The notes under the pieces: generated by a model
The model's database searches: none
What the model was told of the DNA's origin: nothing
Seen by the model: the letters and a program-made list of their open reading frames with translations, nothing else
Program-made: the position numbers and the translations under genes
Shown here: in pieces, positions 55,861 through 58,624 of the stretch
How positions within the stretch are numbered: the stretch's first letter is position 1
How the letters are laid out: the number at the start of each line of letters is the position of its first letter
Assembly: GCA_015179025.1 (NCBI GenBank)
Contig: WHUX01000284.1
Span: 1 to 58,624 of the forward strand
DNA from: Terfezia claveryi
Taxonomy: Eukaryota > Ascomycota > Pezizomycetes > Pezizales > Pezizaceae
Reading direction: 5' to 3'
Length of the DNA: 58,624 nt

Positions 55861-56410
55861 TCACAATCTCGCAATGGCCCAGTCCATACCGGTATGGCTC
55901 GGGCAATCCTGGAATGGCCTGGAATCCTGGAACAGACCAGAACAGATATATATATATATAAGTCTCTAAAAGTATGAGTTTCTCATACATTGATATATAT
56001 ATACTTATGAATGTATGCATTTCTCTATATGTCTCCAAAAGTATAAGTTTCTAGTATATATATATATATATATGCCTATAAATGTATAGAATTCTCATAT
56101 ATATATATATATATATACTCACAAATGTATAGAATTTTCATATATATATATATATGTTTCCAAAAGCATGAGTTTCTTGCATATATATATATATATATGC
56201 CTACAGATACATGGAATTCTTATATATATATATATATATCTCTAAAAGTATAAGTTTCTTATATATATATATATATATATATACCTACAAATATATAAAT
56301 TACTACAAAACATGTTATAAAGTATAAACTTTATACATATCTCTATATAATAACTATAATTTCCCAATATGACTATTATTTGGCTAGGTATTGAATAGTA
56401 TGGTACCCTA
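55861..56410 (-). repeat. Right long terminal inverted repeat
   Basis: Reverse complement of the left repeat, including CCATACCGGTATGG (55,886-55,899), the GAATCCTGGAACAGACCAGA block, (TA)n tracts, and the outer block ending GAATAGTATGGTACCCTA. Confidence 0.75.
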
Positions 56411-57059
56411 ACCCTCACCGTCCTAACTCAATATACACACAATCCACTCCTTAAAGTTACACCTCCTATCCCGCATCTTCCAGGCTTGAACTTCTCCCTA
56501 TTATCTTTGTGATGTTTTCAATCCGACACATCACATTCCTAAGTTTCCCTTCCTACAATTCTCCTTCTGAAGTTTTTAATGCAACATATCGCGTTTCTAA
56601 GTTCCCCTTCCTAACAATTGCTCTTCTGATGCTTGTGATTTAATTTATCTTCGTTCTAAATTGATCACTCATTCTTGGCACAAACACGAGGTTTTCTTTG
56701 TTTGACTTCTATTTTCCATGACTAAAAAACACATTCCGACCCTCATGGCCACACCTACAAACTACCACCAAATGAAATCCAATGCGCTGCGTCCTCCCCC
56801 CTCTCACCCGATTATATCCACGTCCCAGCCACAAATTACTCAGTAATAAGGAGCACAGTGAGAGAAACATGTAGAGAAAAACATGTGGAGTGAAACATAG
56901 AGAGAAACAAGCAAGCGACAAGAGAAAAAGAACTAATACCGACCGACAAGAAAAACAAAACCAATTACCATACGGAGACAGAACTAACTGGGAACTGATC
57001 TAGGAAAACCCTTCCTCCCCCTACTATATTCGCTTCCAGTCCCTATCCGACGTGTTCAG
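56411..57059. other. Intergenic, nothing recognised
   Basis: C-rich on the plus strand near 56,411-56,480; no coding frame of interest. It would be downstream of the gene at 57,060. Confidence 0.5.
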
Positions 57060-58541
57060 TTACTCCGTATCCGCTCCGTCGAAATTAATGTCCAAATCCC
57101 CGCTCCCGCTGTCTAAATCTCCACCCTCTTCATCTATATCTCCACTCTCCTCCAGTTCATCATCAACAATCGGGTCCAATGTCCCTGCCAACTCTACGGA
57201 AGAATCTCTCAATTGGCTCCCTTCACGAAGGCGTTTGTGTGCTGGCACATTCAATCTGTCGTATGAGTGCTCTAGCTCCTTTCTCAATTCTGCCTCATAT
57301 TTGGCTTCATCTTCGACCTGTAGTGCGTCAACGGGTTCTCGTTCCAAAATCCTTACTTAAGCTGCAATTCGACGTGCCAGGTCAGCCTTGATGTTATTCA
57401 CAATAAGCTCCTGTATTACTTTTGGATGTATCTCCCATGTATTCTTGAGTCTCTCATATGTGCCTGTTTCATGTTAGTCATTTTCCAACGCAGTGAGTAC
57501 TTTCGCCCCTCATTATAGGTCATGCACAACTTACACCAGGCAGTCTCATATTTAAACTCCTGCATCACCTGAGCAATCTCACCCTTCCTCCATGCCTTCA
57601 AACTATGACGCATGGCTGATGCCACAAAGCATATGAAGACACTATTTATCTTATTTAGGAAATCTGGGTCCCTATTCCCCTGCATTTTTGAGCCCTGGAA
57701 ATACCGCTGATATATAATCGCAACGATCCCCTCGGCGCGGAAGCGACCCTTGAGTTCCTTTCCAACTATTAGCATTGGATCTTGGACTATAAGGCTACTC
57801 GTACTGGGATCTGCAACTCCATCAACTTACGCTATGACTGCTTTGCCTACAGATGAATTGATCCCCATCTAGCAAGTACTCAACCTGGGTCTTTATGCTT
57901 TCCTTTGGTAACCGGCCAATATCATACACCCTCGTGATACTGGCTCAACATTCAAATATAAGATATGATCTTGTTCGGGATTGTACAGCTTTGAGCTGTT
58001 TCCAATTAGCAAGCCGATGCAGCAAAACGGATTTGGTACTATACAAAGGTATCCACCTCCTTTACTCGTTCCACATAGCGTGGCTCCGTTTGGGCCTTGG
58101 ACCAAGCATGCTGTATTAGCAGGAGTATTTCCCTGAGTGTTAACAGTGGTTTCCTGTATAATGTGTATTTTGTCACAATCTTTTTTGTGGTGCTGGCAAA
58201 GGGTTACAAAACACTGGGAATCGCCGAAAATGCTCGCGTGCCTTTTCCAACGCCTGGCGTGAGCACAGCAGCGTCAATGAGTATTTCCTCATCTGAATCG
58301 GATGAGGAATCGGACGAGGATTCATTTCTGTTATCCTACGTTGGAATTAGCTTACAATGTAGCCAAAATATTACAATCCACATTCCTCTTCATCGAACAA
58401 GATTTCATTCCTGTATGCAACCCCAGTTTCAATTCTTGGCCGTGGTCCAATACCAGGAGCTATTGCTTGGGAGGCCTTGCGTTTACGGCTTGCCTGCCCT
58501 GCTGGCAGAGGGGCTTGTTGAGAGGATGATTTTCGAACCAT
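57060..58541 (-). CDS. Multi-exon hypothetical protein, acidic ends, possibly damaged
   Basis: Minus-strand model from ATG 58,541: exons 58,541-58,375, 58,327-58,208, 58,153-58,045, and from 57,995 on. The introns of 47, 54 and 49 bases have GT...AG ends and keep the frame. Exon 1 has a basic, NLS-like ASRKRKAS; exon 2 is Ser/Asp/Glu-rich (NESSSDSSSDSDEE); exon 3 reads LREILLLIQHAWSKAQTEPR. Later parts include VEYLLDG, MLIVGKELKGRFRAEGIVAI, FVASAMRHSLKAWRKGEIAQ, TYERLKNTWEIHPKVIQELI, and an acidic end (DDELEESGDIDEEGGDLDSG) to the stop at 57,060. A TGA in exon 4, a probable extra G in a GGGG run near 57,865, and two TAA suggest either damage or introns I missed. The layout is reminiscent of DUF6532-type fungal proteins, which is a guess. 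It is the only region that looks like a non-transposon gene. Confidence 0.5.
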
Positions 58542-58624
58542 TGTAGAGGAAAGACTCGCACAGAAGGTTTGGAAGGGTAAAATTCCAATGCACAGCGTTC
58601 AATGCCTTTATTAAAAACTCAAAT

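Larger units (their letters stand above)
48020..56410 (+). mobile_element. 8.4-kb TIR element with a spliced integrase (KRBA2/Ginger-like)
   Basis: Inverted repeats of about 0.55 kb bound the unit: TAGG...TATTGTAC... at 48,020 and the complement of TAGGGTACCATAC at 56,410. The interior holds an intron-containing DDE integrase gene (49,080-51,014), one small ORF, many minisatellites, a G-rich tract and a tRNA-like sequence. Flanks read ACCTA (left) and ACCCT (right), which is not a clear target duplication. The link of repeats and gene in one element is inferred from their nesting. Confidence 0.55.

Noticed and set aside
56404..56420. CCCTAACCCT telomere-like sequence at the TIR end
   Set aside because: Only about one and a half units with no array; not evidence of a telomere.

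Overview
The window is almost entirely transposable-element DNA from a eukaryote, most likely a repeat-rich filamentous ascomycete (Pezizomycotina). The clues are chromodomain Ty3/gypsy elements, a long-LTR gypsy lineage whose reverse transcriptase has the FIDDV form, a Ty1/copia element, a LINE fragment with an AP-type endonuclease, very short introns (about 47-59 bases), and heavy transition decay biased to CpG. The species cannot be named from sequence alone. Nearly every element carries stops or frameshifts. One accessory ORF (13,217-13,924) is intact.

Layout. 1-19.3 kb is moderately decayed. It holds a truncated gypsy LTR, a LINE fragment on the minus strand, a chromodomain gypsy copy (GypA-1, minus) interrupted at about 7.65 kb by a second gypsy family (GypB-1, plus), which is itself interrupted at about 15.2 kb by a copia element. 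None of the three nested elements has its closing half; all are lost at a breakpoint near 19.3 kb. 19.3-24.6 kb is strongly AT-rich and holds relics: a gag remnant, an inverted GypB copy, minisatellites and an LTR relic.

24,667-46,973 is a nest of three LTR retrotransposons. The outer GypA-2 (minus) has 536-base LTRs. It is split in its protease region by GypC (minus, 28,962-44,980), which is split inside its integrase by GypA-3 (plus, 31,908-38,095) with a perfect AGAAG target duplication. A 99-base MITE-like insert lies in the 5' LTR of GypA-3. GypC also carries a decayed third ORF downstream of pol.

48,020-56,410 is the most unusual unit: about 8.4 kb bounded by diverged inverted repeats of about 0.55 kb. 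It encodes an intron-containing DDE integrase with a long acidic insert and a Cys-rich tail (KRBA2/Ginger-like), followed by a dense series of minisatellites, a G-rich tract and a tRNA-like sequence. The last 1.5 kb holds a multi-exon, non-transposon-looking gene on the minus strand with a basic N terminus, an acidic Ser/Asp segment and an acidic C terminus.

Element names (GypA, GypB, GypC, GypD) are local labels for this window only. Identities and boundaries were judged by eye.
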